Positions 38,201-54,100 of a stretch of DNA of 64,000 nucleotides are shown here, in pieces. The notes beneath the pieces are model-generated. The model saw only the letters and a list, made by a program, of their open reading frames with translations. It ran no database searches and was not told where the DNA came from. Position 1 is the stretch's first letter, and every line of letters starts with the position of its first letter. This DNA comes from Brevipalpus yothersi (lineage: Eukaryota; Arthropoda; Arachnida; Trombidiformes; Tenuipalpidae), in contig QZCP01000100.1 in assembly GCA_003956705.1 (NCBI GenBank), forward strand, positions 193,389 through 257,388, read 5' to 3'. Both the position numbers and the translations under genes were made by a program.

Positions 38201-39729
38201 CTTCTTCCTCTTCCTTCATCTTCCGGTGAAAAGATGATCGCTCCAATGATCTTGACTCAAATTTCTTGGCAATCATGGATGTTGCAATCCTTTTGTTCTC
38301 TTGATTCATGTGTGTGTTATGTGTGTATGTGTTTGCAAGCTCTATATTTACTTATTATAGCCTCAACGAAATAATAGAGTTAATGATATTATCAGTGATC
38401 ATAATTTGCTTTAGTGAGCCATGATTAAGTTGAGGTATTGATCCACACCATGTACACCTCGAGCCATGCATATAAATTAAGATCAATAGTTACGAATGAA
38501 CTTGTTCCAGTGAAAACATCCAGGAATGATGATTGTAATTCTTTGTTTTGTATCTCAATCCACTGGCAAATATATATATATCTTCAGATCCTGATGATTC
38601 ATGGAATTTCAGTCCTTCTCATTTTATCTTTCCTTCGGAAAAGGAGCAAGATGAATGACAGTATTTATATAAATGGTCAGAGAGAAAAAAAGGATCTGAA
38701 ATAGTCCAGACCAAAGATTTGAGCTTAACCAGTTGAAGAATTATTCTCAATCATCTAGCACATTTTCCTTCTCTACTTGCGATATAAATGTTTTGGTCAG
38801 CTGAAACTGAGGATTTTCTTCTTCTTTCGCAAATCTCAATCGAGTGATTGTATCCAGAAAATGAGCTTGAACGATCTAAATCGAGACAAAAGTTCCTACA
38901 CACTCCTCTATTCTTCACCCAAAAGACCATTCTTTATTTTTGGCAACCCTTTCACCTTGTGAACATTGAACGAAAGGAAAAGACTCTTATTCATCCTCTG
39001 AATCTGAACTTGTACTATTCTTGACCAAAGTGTTCTGATGCTGAGAAGGTTTTTGAAGAGGTTCTCTTGAAAACTTTTCCCCTCTTTTCCTACTATTACC
39101 ACTAGTATCACTACTTATGTGGACCCACTTCTAACCAGGCACCAATAAAAGAATTGAAGAGCCTCTAAGGAAAGCTTTGATTCTAATTTGATCTATTTTC
39201 TCTTTCTTTCTCTTTTGGAATCTCCATCACACACAGGTAACCGCCAATTGCCTCTCAATAGACGCCAAACCGTTTATCCAAATGGAACTCTTATAGTGCA
39301 AAATGTGGCTCGAGATGAGGATGAAGGAGAATACAAGTGCCTGATTCGTGATAAAGATGGACGAACAGCGGAACGAAGTGCCCACATCCGAGTTTTAGGT
39401 AAGTTTCGGAAATGGATTCGGAAGCTGAGCAAAAGAGAGAAAGTGATAAGATGAAGGAAGAGAGAGAGAGAGAAATATAGACTATTCAAGTGACTCTTGT
39501 CTTTCACTCTCTCTTTTTCTCTCTCTCTCTCTCTCCAAATTCGCTGATCTTCTTCTTCTTCCTCTCAACTTGAATTCCAAATGTCTGTCACTCATCCTGA
39601 TCTTCTTATCCTCTCCGTTCGTTCGCTAGTAGGGAATACAGAAATAATACAGATAGAGAGAGAGAATCTAAATCTTCTGCGCTCTCTTTTTCCGATTCCC
39701 ATCTTTTGGACTTGTATCTTACCCAGAAA

Positions 39730-39783
<54 letters not shown>

Positions 39784-42700
39784 AATACTTCCACATGAAA
39801 CAAGTTGCTTGACAGATACATGCCAAACTACACAAAATTATTCATGAGACTATGGTTTATGTTGCTTGGTTGCCATTCTTTTTGTAACTCTCTTCCTTGG
39901 ACCCCTCTGAAGATTTAGTTGGCTCAATGAATTGAGCCTCCTCTCGATTTCTGATCAACATAAGACTATATAGATTGGTTGCTTGAGTTTTGCTTTCGCT
40001 TCCTCTCTTGTACACTATTCTTGAAGCTCATCTTCATCTCTTTTCCACTCTCAACCCATATACTAGTAGTTTGAATGACCAACTAATCCAAGTAACAACT
40101 ATCCACCGAGCGAGTGAACTTTTCTCTTCCTCTTATTTCTACTCCCATTTCCTGATTCAATGTGTACAATCTTGAACATCCTGTTCATGAACTCCAGCTA
40201 CCAACCATCACTCGTTCTCTGTATCAATATCATCACAATCGTTATTCGCATCAGAAACCGCATCATTCAATTAAATCTTTGCCCTCTCCTTTGCATTCCA
40301 AATAGTTCAGACAAACTAACTGTGAAAGATCATTTGAATTGATCATCTTGTGTTGTTATGGTCTTACTGCTTCAACATGATCTTATTCAAGGTGTTGTTT
40401 TATGACCATCTTTCTTCCAGTCCTCGAAAATCAACATTGTTCTGTCAGTGAACTTTCTAGAGGAACAATATTCTAACTGAGCATCGATTCTGAGAACTGC
40501 TTAATTCTAGATGACCTCTGCAGATTTCCCTTGGAAATACTTCTGATTTAATCTATATTTCTTTTGGTTGTAGAATTTCAAATTTTTCTCCCGACTTGAT
40601 GAAATCATTCTTGATTCTCAAGAGATTGAGAATCGATCTCTTTGACACCAGTATCATTATCATAGAGAATCTTTTCCCATCCTGGAGCATATGTTGAGGC
40701 TCTTGGGTTCAGTTTTTTTCTTCAGTTTCAATCGATTATTTTTCCATATTAACCAGCATTTCACTCTTAGCCATATATACATGGTTACGCAACCATATAT
40801 ATTGAGCCCAGGAACATAAAAATCAATAGTATAAACTTTTTTGTCCAAAAATTTGATCCTTTCCATCCTATACATAGATGTGTCTATATTTTTATCCAAT
40901 ATTATTCGTTTCTCCTTAAACTTTGGTGTTCTCTAATCTTTTTCAACCCAACATCCCATTTAAATCAAGGGCCCATAGTGCATTAAAATCTCATATTGCT
41001 GTTGCATTTTTTGAATTTTTTTCTTTTCTCCTTCTTACGGTTGAAAGTGTGGAATGCACTTTCTCTTTCTCATTTATGGGTTAGCCATCAAAAATATGTC
41101 AAAATACGTTATTCAATGTGACATTTGATGATGATGATGACGATGATAGAAAAGATCACTTAAATTCAATCACAGCCTGCCATATACACACCTACATGTA
41201 CATAGAACTATTGATGCGGTTTGGGGAAAAAATTTGACAGCATTTTTGTGTGTGTTACTTTAACCTTTTATGAACATTTTTTCATCTTTTCCACATGTTT
41301 GTATGTATGTGTCTAAAGTACTGTAATACCTTTATTCACTAACTTGATTGACTAGAAGGAATCAGTTCAATATCTGTTGTAGTTTCTTGTTCCATTGCTG
41401 TTAGTCTTCTGAAAATCTTGTTGATATTTCAGGGATTGTTGTCGAAACTAATCTTTGTCTTGATTTTGTATCTTCCTCTATGATCTTCATGATGATAGTT
41501 TTATTTTCTCTCTCTCTCTTTCATCAAGTAAAAAACAAGCTTACGAATGCAGAATATATTCCAATATTCTCCGGAAAAAGTGTCCTCATCGGAGATGTCT
41601 GTGTGTATAGTTCTAATACATAGATAGAATCTTTTTGTTATAATAAGATTTGGCCCATAAAAATTTCCATAATGATATATGCGAGTCATTTCTCTTCCAA
41701 CCTATTAGACTATCATTTTGACTGCATAATAATAATTTTTCCTGATTATTCATTGACTATCAATCGTTTAATTTGTATAAGCTTCAATTTGATGCAAATC
41801 ATTAGCTCTTAATAACGGTGTTGATGACATTCTTTTCTCTTCATAACAAATGCTCCTCTCTCTCTTTCTTTCTTTCTTTCTTCTGATTCTTTTGCCTAAT
41901 GTTTATGATACTTTTTTATCTTACAAATGAGCCCAAGTTTCGATCAAAATTGAGAATTTACTCTATTTTTTCTTTCTTCTACCATGACAGTTGCTCCATC
42001 AATCATGCCTTTCAGTTTTACGGGAAACTTGCAAGAAGGTGTTCGATCATCGGCAACATGTACAGTGACCACAGGAGACACACCGATACATATTCGATGG
42101 TCAAAGGACAATCAACCACTGACCAGCTCATCAGAAATTCGAATCGAAAGTGTAAATGAATTCATGTCATTATTGGTGTTTAAGCCATTGAAACCGGAAC
42201 ACAGTGGACACTATTCATGTATAGCATCTAATGAAGCATCCACTGAGAATCACACCGTCATATTGTCCGTAGATTGTAAGTACACCTTGAAGACTTTTAT
42301 ACTTCTTCTTTCTCTCTGTCCCTACACACCCAACACAATTCATGATGATTCTTCTGGACCTCATATCAGCCATTGAGAGTGGTAAATGCCTTCGATTCAG
42401 TATTGTCTATCCATCAATTTTGTCCTTCTTCTCCTTCTTCTCTTGGCTCTTTTCCTACTGTATCATGGAAAAGATGTTTCATGGATCAATTGATTCGCTC
42501 CTAATCCTAGTATCGAATAATAGTGGAAACAGAGAAAAAGAGAGAGAAATAAATAAATGAAGAGAGGGAGAGAGAGAGAAGAATGGCCGTAAATAACACG
42601 GTGATTGTGTGAAATCAGAGTACCGGAATACACCAACTATATTCTCTAGAAAGAGAGAGGAACGCGATGATCTTCAAGAATGAGCGAGAGAGCGCAGCAA

Positions 42701-45363
42701 GAAGAAATACGAGACAAGAAAAATTCGGGTAAAGGAATTGATATTGGCGGTAGTAGAAGTTGAAGCAGAAAGAGAGAGAAAAAAGGATTATCAAGCATCG
42801 AAGGAATAAGGGAAGGGAAACCCGTCAAAATATCGAATAATTCAGTGATAGAAAGAGAGAGGAAGCAAGCAGCAAAATGAAATTGAAAGTTTCCTTTCCT
42901 GCGTCATTTTTCAATCATATTGCTTTTGAGAGAGAGAGAGAGAAAGAAAGTAGAAGAAGGAATAACGATTGGAACTTTTTGGATTCCTTCCATTTTTTAC
43001 TTTCACTGTGAACCCACACACACATTTTGTAACGGTAATTCGAGCTACCCGTCAAAATGTTTAGACAGATCGTTTAAATTGTTTTGGTTCCACTAGAATA
43101 ATACAAGAAGATATACTCCCCTCAGTTTATTCTTGCCCAGGGTAGGATTTGGTCAGCTATTGTGAGACTGCTTGATAATTGCTAAAAGTATCATGTTATT
43201 CCTTCAATTTTATTTTGACTATTCCATTAGCAATTCTAGTTGGCAGTTACTTGATCGAGTGAAAGCCAATTTGAGGTCAAAATTTGAGGGAAAGTTGGAA
43301 TTTTGCTTCATCATTCAAGAGTAGATCGAATTTCGTATGCTTGAAAAATCACTTCCAATCAGAATGCATCTTTGAAAGAAGAGAGAGAAAATCTTGCGAG
43401 TCCTTCCATAAAATAACGGTTTACTGGAGCAGATCATCTCTCTCTTCCAAAAAAATGTGGGTAACCCTATCGTGTAGTTTGGAGGCAAAGTAATTTTCAA
43501 GTGAACATCAATCATTCCGAATCAATTCCTTCTCAAGTGGAAAAATCACAATAAATTGAAATATTGATTTCCATCGGCAAGCATCAAATTAGGGATGGTT
43601 GAAGCAAAAAGTCCATCAATCAACATTGATGTTTTCTAATTTATCACCCAAGTATTTCCAGTAGTTATATACAAGAATGGAACATTAACCCGAAAGTCTG
43701 TTGGAAAAGCTTATCATCTATTTATTATAGTCTCAAACATAGCAAAACCACTATAACTGGAATTTTTCTATTGAATCTAGTGTTTTGTTACTCCTCCTTG
43801 TACTGAAGATATTGGATATTTCTTGATCTTAAAGTTATTTCTATATCTTAGGTGAGGTTCTTTGAACATTTCTTCTGAGTATGGGATCTAGATTCTGATT
43901 TCGTGGTTGATGAAAGAACCTCTCATTTTAGGGATGCAAAAAACGTTACTCTTATTAGGTCCAAGCAATTGAACACTCACTAATGGATCTGCTAACATTG
44001 TTATACATGATAATGAAATGAGTCCTGAGTTGGAGTCTTTTCTCGCTTAGTTTTTCTGAGTCTTCTATGTTCGGTATCAGAATTCTGCTACTCCTCATCA
44101 CTATTTTGATTCATCAGAGGCGATATTTTTACCAATCCAAGGGTCAAATGAGATGAAAAATCTGTTCTTGATGCTGAGATTGCAGAATTCAATGAGGCCA
44201 CCTTGGAATAATGTTCTAGTTCAGCAGTTATTCTTCTGTACTTTCTCTATCTCATTCTAGTAGCTTACACACACATATATAAAATAAAATATCTCATTCC
44301 CATCTGATATAAGCCCAACTCTTGGGTTTGTTGACAAAATAATCCTTTCAGAATCTTTTCAGCTACGTTGAGAGAATATTTTTGCTCATCTCTCTTTCTC
44401 CTCATACGAGTATATGTGCCCCACAAATCTGTCTAAGCTTTCAGTTTTGTTTCTATTCACTGTCCACTACAAATGGCCGAAATAAGTTCGTGATCAGACT
44501 GTCCAAGCGGCATTCTCATCACTTCACTTCTCCTCTCTTGTCTTTCCAAGTATACTGATGCGTGTGATGTTTACTATACAGAATAGGAAAAATCACACTT
44601 TAGTATAGAAAATTTCGCTGATACTCATGGTGGTTAGATGAAGCAGGAATACGGCTCATGTGATCTTTCCTGATCCTACAGGGTATCTCCAGTGTGACTA
44701 GTCTCATCTCTTTGAAATGATCAGGTTTATGATGATGGCAAATCTATCATCATCCACTCTAGGACATCTTCTTTGGTTGCATATTATCTTTTCTCTCTTC
44801 CTCTTCAAGCAAAGATTATCCCATGATTTACGCTCTCTCTTCCCTAATATCGGCTGGATATTGTGTGTATGTATATTTACGAGAAATGTATCCATAGCAA
44901 GGAAGGGGAAACAAGAAGAAGTAAAGTCAAGATTTTCGCGGGAATATATGGTGTATATATATTTAGCTTGTATTCAGACATCCGCATCTTTGCTCTCACT
45001 AATGTCTTCGGGATGAACATAGAATAAGCACCATCTTTTTCAGTTAATATCAAGTTTACTCTACCCAAAAGAGCTAATCTTCTTTCGGCCCGCTTGATAT
45101 TCCTTTTCCTTCTCATTTCTTCTCATCAATTCTTACTTCATCTTTCTTACTACTTCTGCTGAATGCTTCTTTCTCTGCCTTCTTTATCATCTCAATCAAA
45201 GATAACGATCCTCTGGAATACACATGAATCAGGCAATAGATAAAGATGAAAAGAAAAAGTCAGTAAAGATCAAGAAAAGATTCACATTAGCTCCTCTCCA
45301 TCTCCATCTCTATCCTCTTCATCTTCATCCTCATCTTCATCTTCATCTTTCCTCTCTCTTTCT

Positions 45364-45419
<56 letters not shown>

Positions 45420-48082
45420 CAAAGATAGATGAATGAGTTTTGCTTTTTAAGCTGGGCTCAACGTTCTCATATCTGAAGAACGTCAAGTTAATTTTAATGT
45501 GCTAGCTCGAAATTTATGCTTTTCTACCAACAAAAATTCTCCTTCAGTTAAGTTGCGCAGAAAATTTGAATATTCAAATACTGATGATGAGAATTCCCGA
45601 GGATTTTCCAAGATATAGCTATCTACATTACGTGGTGAACACATGTTGTGATCAAATAATGTTTTCACATGACGCTAAGAATACCTTGCATGTTCTTTCT
45701 TGGTCCCCAAAGTGAATGTCAAATCTGAATGTTTGAGTTTAGATTAAAAGTCTCCAATTCTCATGTAGAAAATGATGATTCACTCTGAATTCTCAATCAC
45801 TTTAAATTTTCACTCAATAATCTGAGTCTCTCTTGATTTAAAACTATACCTATCAAGCAAGAAGTTATTACGTTACTTGCATCAACTCAGATTTGAGTTT
45901 CTCTCAATTAATCGAGGAAATATGCAATATTTCGATTGGAAATTCCTTCGACTCTTGATTTAATGAATAAATACACCAATTTTTTCTACCAGAGGCTGCC
46001 AAATGCTAAATGCTTCATACTGAAAATTTTCACTGCTCAAAATATTCACGAACCATAATCAAAACTTGCATGATTTCATCCTCAACTAAAAGGTACTAGT
46101 CAATTTGATTTTATTTCGAAACTCGAGTGAAAAAAAATTTGCATAATTCACCATCCAATTTGATGCTTGTATATTTATGTATATATGTTGTGTGTGTGTG
46201 TGTGTGTGTGTTCACTTGACTTGATTCACCCTTCTAGGGACAGGTTCATTATCGTACTTTTACCTCCCAACATATACACCAGATTTTTCAATAAATCTGA
46301 TCATCAAATTCTTTCCCAAAAATCTTATTTCTTCCTCCTCTTCAGAAGCATTTCAACTCTTCAGCCTTGAAATCTGACTACTTCCATTTCTTACAAAACT
46401 TAGTATTGATGATCAACTGCATCGAGTATGGATTTCTTCGCTCTCACAACTTTTTTTCTCCAATTTGCATGAACAATGATTGACTCTACCTAAAATATGA
46501 TATGTAAGCTCCAAGAAATCTTGAATACATAATGTTGTAGGAAAAGTGAGGCAATCATCCCATCTTCTGGGGAAGAATGCTCTCTCTTCCTCTCCCTTCA
46601 TTGAGTATACTTTCAACGGTTGAGAATCTTATTTTATGTACACTGGAATGCTAAATTGCAATAATCAAATGAATCTCATGAGTATTCTTACTCTGACACT
46701 ATCATCTTACGTTCATTTGTGATATTACAATTCATTGTCTGATGCTGCATAAATAACTTTCGAGACAGAATATATACACAATATGGGAAAGCTTTTTCTA
46801 CTATCTTTCCCAAAATACAATCACCTTGAGACTAATTTTGAATTCATAATCAAAAGACTTGAGTTCATTAGACCTGTGAGCCTGATTAAGCTTGATTTTT
46901 CTCACTCTCATGTGTTTCAATAATGAACACCGGGAAAGTTCTGTGTGCATCTAATCAGATTATATATCCAGATGTTTACTTCCTTGCCACTTTTTGCCAC
47001 GAAAAGATTGGATCAGCATCTTGCTAATTAATGCTTTGATTCTATCGAAAGTGTTGCAAACTACTAGAAATTTTTATCATCAAAATTTCGCAATCTTTGC
47101 TGATCAATTAATGCAAGATCTTATCTAGCAGCCCAAAATTTGATCAATTCTAGCAAGATATTCACCATGCATTAATGAGGATTCCTTTCAAATAATCTCA
47201 TTTGTTTCTAGAGGATGAGAGAACGTGTGTGTGTGTATGTGTGTGTCTGTATTCGAGATACTTTCACAATTTGCTAGTTCGTCTGTGTATATATGACAAA
47301 ATCAGTGCTATCCAAATCACATTAGTTCAATTAACCACTTTATCATGAATACTCTTCCAGACATGAACAATATTTCTCCAGACTGATAATCTTTCGAGAC
47401 TGATGTATGTAGTTTTATTTTTCTCTGATCATGTAGTCATTTTTCTTTTTCCCATCCAAGAGAGAAGAAGAAGAAAATCTTCTACACATAAAAAAATCAG
47501 ATCTCAATTCACTGAACCCATCTGATGCCTGGTGAAGTTTGTGTTTCTCTCGGAAATGGTGAATGGAATATGGTGAAAGAAAAATCATTTATATTGATAC
47601 TTATATCTTGTTAGTAAGAATTCTTCATTCATCTCTCCAGTGGAAGATGCTCTTCCTATGGATGCTCACAGTGTGAGTGTGAAGAGGAGAGAGAGAGAAA
47701 TAAATTCTTACTTTCTCTCCCACTCTTCACAAAATAAGAACACGATGAAAGAAGAGATTCAGGAAGGAAAAGGCGGAAACAAGGGAAAAAGACCAATCCA
47801 TTTGAGATAATCTAGTAAAAACGGGATAAATAAAGATGGTTTCAAATGGCCTCTCCATTTATGCATGGTGAGAAGGAAAAGCTCTTCTCTCTCTCTTTCA
47901 CCCACTATTCAATAGATTGGGAAGAGATGTAGAGCAAAAAGGATGACAGTTATACAAAAAGTACTCTTCAAGATGCTATTCTCCTCTTGGCCACAAGACG
48001 AACATCTTATTTGCTCTTCTCCTCCTCATGTTCATCCTCCTCTCTTTCTCTCATCCTCTGAACTGACAAGATTTGCTTTAGA

Positions 48083-48149
<67 letters not shown>

Positions 48150-51100
48150 TGCCTTTCTTACTGCAATTCATCGTCTTTTTCTCACTCCAAAATCATCATC
48201 ACTATCACCACCAACCTGATGATTTGGGAGGAAGAAAGAGATGAGAAAGAGAGAAAGAGAGATGGAAAAAGATGAGTGGAAAGAGGAGGAAAATGATGTG
48301 AAGGGCAACTGTGAAGAAGGAGAAGAAGAGAAAAAAAAGAAAAGATTCGGAACATTTGAGGGATCCAAAAGAAGAGCAAAGACGATGACCATGTCACTTG
48401 AAAAATGATGTCTCATCGTTGAGCATGAGAAAATCTTGATTCTCTTTCCATTTCTTATCCATCCTATCTTCTATATATTCTTTTATTCTAAAAATGAGTA
48501 TATGGTATGGCCCAAAATAGAGACAGAAAAAGAGAAAGTGAGAAAGAGTAAGGACATATATACACACACACACAAAAATCAGATGGATTCATGGAAAAAT
48601 GCATCAACCATAATAATCGATGATGCGCTTCAAAACTACATAACCATCATCAGTATCCATGGTCTGTGGTCATCATCAATTTTATATGATTTCCTCTTTT
48701 ACTTTCATTCTCTTGTCTCTCAATTCTTTTCGCGTATTACAGCATCCTCAGAGCATGCGCAATAAGTTTGAATAACATCACATAAATATTCACATCCAGG
48801 AGCTTCTATTTTTAAATCTCTATCAGTCTAATGATTTTGCTTCTTCTTACTCCTATTCTTTTTACCCTACATCATCATCACTTGCATCATTCTAGTCCCA
48901 ATATTATTATTGCCAGTAAGTCTGGAATATATGATGATTAATTTGAGAACTTACATGCACACACACACACACACAGATACCACTTTTCTCATGACTTCAT
49001 TTCATTCCCCGAACCATGCCATTTTAACCATAGCCTTTACGTGAGAAATGACTAGGATTAGTGATGGAAAAAGATCAGTATTATATGAACAAGTCTATGG
49101 AGTCTAGGAGAAAGAAGGTTCCTCTTCCATTCATCCATGGGATCTTTCCACCTCTTCCGAGTGTAGTGATATCCATTCGAAAATATATGTGGGTGACTGT
49201 GCATGTATGTGTGTGTGTGATGGTAATAATAATCATAATGATGATATGGTGAGGGTGATAATGATGAGGATCCTGTAGATTGGGATCATCCTAATGAGGA
49301 TTATTATCAAGAGCGGTAGAGAGAAGATAGAAAAGTGAACAAGAGAGAGAGAGAGAGAGAGAGAGAAAGTCATATTCTGTGTGTGAACATCCATAATCGA
49401 AAAGGGATGTCATCCACTGTTTGGTCGGATGTGGCTTGAGAATGAGATCATTTCTCTCTATACTGTTCACTGATACATCTTTTCTCTCTTTATATTCTCA
49501 GCAACAAGCATGATTAACAGTCATTTCATCAGTGAATAAATGATATAATCATTTGTCGTGCATGTCCCTGTGTGTATATATGTGAGAAAGGAAAAGTAAA
49601 TCTGCAGCTTTACAAGTGTGTTATTCTCAATACACACACACACAGACACATACATTGATTGCCATTGAGACAAGATAGTCTTTTAAAGTGATCAATTTCC
49701 CTCTCCAATTCATTCAATGATACAAGCTTTCTCTATCTCTCTCTCTCTATGTTTGCAAATGATGATAATTACATTTCGAACAATGTGAGGAAAAAAGTAT
49801 TAAATTGAGCAAATATTAGGCAAACATTCACAAAAGACATCTGATTGCTTGATTCAGTGAGAAGAGAGAAGAGATTGAATAAGAGAGAAGAATGTCTCTG
49901 TAATACTTGTGAGAATGGATTTTTTCTGTCAATCTTTCTTTTTCTGTGGAATCTAAATTTGTGTATTCACATTTTTTTATCTTCTTCCTGATTTCCAGTC
50001 ACTTGGGAACGAAGCTTTACACCCACATTATTCTCGTTATGCATCTGATCGAATTTGTTGCTGTTGTTTCAAAAGCCATCAGAAGCTCGATCATCGATAA
50101 TCTTACTCGGTTGATCTTTTTTCTTCAAGCTCGGGAACTTTGTGAATATTTTCTTTTTAGTGAACAAGAGCACAGATACAGGGTTGCATTCATTATTCCT
50201 TGTTTTTTCCAAGACCTTTTCATCCTCCAATATTGTCATTAATGTGAAAGCTTAGAGCTTCTCTAACTGGGAATACGTTATTTTCCAGTTTATTGAGCTT
50301 TTTAGAGAGGGTCTGAAAAAAAGTTATGTGATTGATGGTGGGTTTGATCCACAAAATTAAGATGATTAATAATCGTCTTCCATAGATTCTTCACACGTGG
50401 AGGCAATATATCATGTGCAACCATCTCATCTGATATCTTATTCCACATCTTACTGGAGCATTCTAGTAAAAAATAGAGCCAAGAAAAGATTTATACAACA
50501 ATGTGTGAATGGCAAAGATTTTTATCATGAAGAGGTTTCCACTAGCAAGAGTTCGATATATATTGTAAACGAATATGTGTACAATATTTGCAATACTTTT
50601 CCAGTATCTGATACCATGAGGAACATGCATATTCCATACAAAATGTATACCCATTGATCATGTCAAGATGAATCACCAATCTTGTGATTCACAATAGGTG
50701 ATACAGTTCGATGAATATTATCAGTGACTTCATTTTTCCTGATGAATTTTCATCTACTCTCGAAACACTATTCCCCAAAAAAGAGCTCCTCTCATGGCGA
50801 TAAATTTTCTTCAATTGTTGTTGGGTGAAAATGAATAATAACACGCATCCTCTTAACTAGATTGTAATATATTTGTCTATTGTACATTTTTGTTTCATAT
50901 CGGACAAAAAACATTTCCGAGCAATAATTCATCTCAAAATTCATACTTCACATTCTTTCGATGATCTAATTTTTTTCTTTCCTCTCTTTTTTTTCTTTCT
51001 TCCATTTCAGCACCTCCAAGATGGAAAATTGAACCTCAAAGTCGATCAACAATTGTCGGTGAAAGTTTACTAATCGATTGTCAAGCAACCGGAAAACCTG

Positions 51101-54100
51101 AGCCAAGAGTATTATGGAAAAAAGCACATGATTCATCGGAATCAACAGCAAATTTTAAGACTGTTATCAGTGGTTCACGAGTACAAACACTGGTTAATGG
51201 GTCCATGTATTTCATTGAAATCACAGATGATGATAGTGGCTCATATATGTGTGAAGCAAGCAATGGAATAGGATCACCATTAAGTACCGTTATAACTATC
51301 ACAGTTCATGGTAAGGAATTAAACACCATGAGAATTGAATCCAAGAATGGTTGGGAGAGAAAGATCAAAAATCAGATTCAATCATCAAAATACCGTTTCA
51401 TTTGCATTCATATCATCATCATTTTTATAAACTTGAAAAATGTTGACTCATTTCACGAGAGAAAGAGAGAAAAATCATTTATGCATGGCTTATGGAAGAT
51501 TATTTTTGTGCATGCTGTGTGATAAGTTGATACTTATCGTTCAAATTCCAAGAAACTAAGGAGATTGAGGAAAAAATAGAACTGAATGAGAGGAAGAGAA
51601 AAAAAGTCTAATCCTACAGGAAACTAGTACGAAAGAGAGAGATAGAATGAATTCACATCAAGAGAGAGGAATAAAAGTAAATTTGACTTCCTCTCTATTT
51701 TTCAATATTCTTTTTACACTTTACTTATCAATATTGGCTTCTCTTTTTGGTGCCTTTTTCTCTTCCTCATCTCTCTCTCTCTTCCTTCTTATTTCTTTTT
51801 GACTAATCTTCTTATTATTGCTTTCCTGTTCATACACCTTATTTGTTTCCTTTGTATTTTGAATGATCTAGTTCCTGCTCGATTCATGGAACGATATCAG
51901 GCAATTCAAAGTCGTAAAGACGATACCGTTGAGCTATCTTGCACAGCTATTGGTGAAATGCCTATGAAAATAATATGGTCCAAGGATGGTAAAATGATTA
52001 ATCCACTAATATCGCGTATAGTTGATGAACATCAGGCTATCAAGAAAGAATTTCTATCCAAACTTATCATTCGATCGGAAAGTCGAACAGATTCTGGTAT
52101 ATACATGTGTACAGCATCTAATCCATATGGAACTGATGAGAGGAAAATTGAGCTCACTGTTCATGGTAAGATTTTGAGAAAATTTTTGTTTCTCACCTCT
52201 TCTTCTTCTTTTTCTTTCCTTTTTATACTCGATACATGTTGTAAGATTAAATCTGTTCTATCGTGAAAAGAATTCAATATATGAGGGGAACATCAATGCT
52301 CACCCAATTTTTCGATTTTTCTCATGCCAAGGGATGCTTAAGTATGTGCACGTTATATTTTGCAAGGAAGACGAAAAAAAATTCCTGAATTTTTGTTCCT
52401 CTTTTCGAAGGTTCCTAGAAACGAGAAGGTATACTCATCTTTTTTTCTCATCATCCATATTCAATTTGATTCGACACTTTTTTCTTCTCTCAACAAGCAC
52501 GAGATCAAAATGAAAATGCATATAAATTTGGCTTCAAGATATGAGATGCTGTAGAAGGTATCTCAAGAGTAAAGATCCTCTCTAGTTTAGATTCTTCTTG
52601 AGGAGAAGAAGAAAAAGAGAGAAGAAACTCTCATGAAATAAGTAAAAAAAAAGTTGAAGAAGAAGTGGATTGAATGTAATTCGCTGTGATTCAATTCTGG
52701 TGATTTTTGATTTGATTTCCAGATCTTGTTAAATTCAATGCCATGAGCCAATATTTTTTATATATCTTCTCTTTTTATTTCATACCCTGATGAAATATAC
52801 TAAAAAAATCGCTGAAGAGCTGAAGGCTATGTGAGAATGGTGGACAGAATTTCAAAGATGAGTTTGGATTCAGGAAAAAAGGAAAAGAATTTTGAAAACT
52901 TCCGCCAATCATTACTATCAGAGATCAATGATTTTTAATCTTAAAACTGGATTTGATACTATACCATTGATAGACGTATTCTAGCTGTGTTTTTCCCATG
53001 AGATCATCTCGAGATAACTATTCTATCTGATCATGAATGGTGGTGGTTCTATCGAGTATCCATAGATTGAGAATTTTCACATTGTTCATTCATCAGAAGA
53101 AGAATCTCGTTGCACTCAATAGCTATTTGGGAGTGAAATATTTTCATGATCTTGCACAATTCTAACTTATCCCTGATAATCAGATTGAATTTTCGACTCA
53201 CAAATTCATGATGGTGATGTTATGATTCAAAATGGGCTATATGAGTCTGTAGGAGTATAAATTTTGATAGAGATAGATGAACTGGAGTGAACCCATCAAA
53301 ATCGAAGGGACATTATCGTTATTTTCCATTCTTCGATCCTAGGCGAAAGTTTTGACTAGAATTGCTTCCATTGTTAGCTGTCAAAGCATAAGGCTTTTTT
53401 TCTATCCAAAACTTATTCCTTTCCATTTTTTCTCCTTACACATCCAACTTCTACACTGTATTCTGCTTCGGTATATTTGAAAATGATTTTTGTGGCACTT
53501 CAGTGGCAAGTCAACCCTGTTGTCAACATGAATATGAATGATATCCCATTAGAGGGGCGAAAGAGTGGAAGAGTTATGAATATGTTATGAAATCTATGGA
53601 ATGTTCACAGAGAGAGAGAGAAAGAGAGAAAATGATCAAAGGATGCTCATTGATGCGAGTATTCATGTATCTGGGCAAGTGATTAAGTTAAAAAGTGCTC
53701 TGAAAAATAGGGAGCTGAGAGATTCTTTCGGATGAAGTGATAGAATTGAGGAGGAGAGAGAAAGAAAATATTTCGAATCAAGCTGATTATTGAATCGATT
53801 GTGAAAAAATTTCATGCTGTGTTCTTTTCCACTTTCATTAGTTTATCTTTTTTTTCTACTCTTCGGTGCCGCGATGAGTGGGAATACTCTCTAGTTGAAG
53901 GAATGATCATGCGAATAAAAGAGATGATTAGAGATGAGATAAAAAAGAGGAAAATATGAAAAATCTTTTCTGTACTCAACTTTTTTTTCGTATGCATCAA
54001 GAGAGCAAGAATGGTATAAGGGTGAAGAAAAAAAATCTATACAATTCTATCTTAAAATGATGCGTGACTTGGCCAAATTCTGTGTGAAAAAGAGTTTCCA

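Larger units (their letters stand above)
42276..51010. other. Dscam intron after Ig7, 8.7 kb
   Basis: The largest intron. CT tracts at 45373-45417 and 48086-48146, a TG run at 46188-46211, CA runs near 48960 and 49632, and GA-rich patches around 42536-42960. No Ig-like exon was recognised; the open frames inside are short or built from the tracts. Confidence 0.65.

Noticed and set aside
46970..47180. Imperfect inverted repeat around GATCAGCATCTTGC and GCAAGATCTTAT
   Set aside because: The arms are poorly matched and interrupted, with no target duplication or clear ends, unlike the element at 62111-63138.
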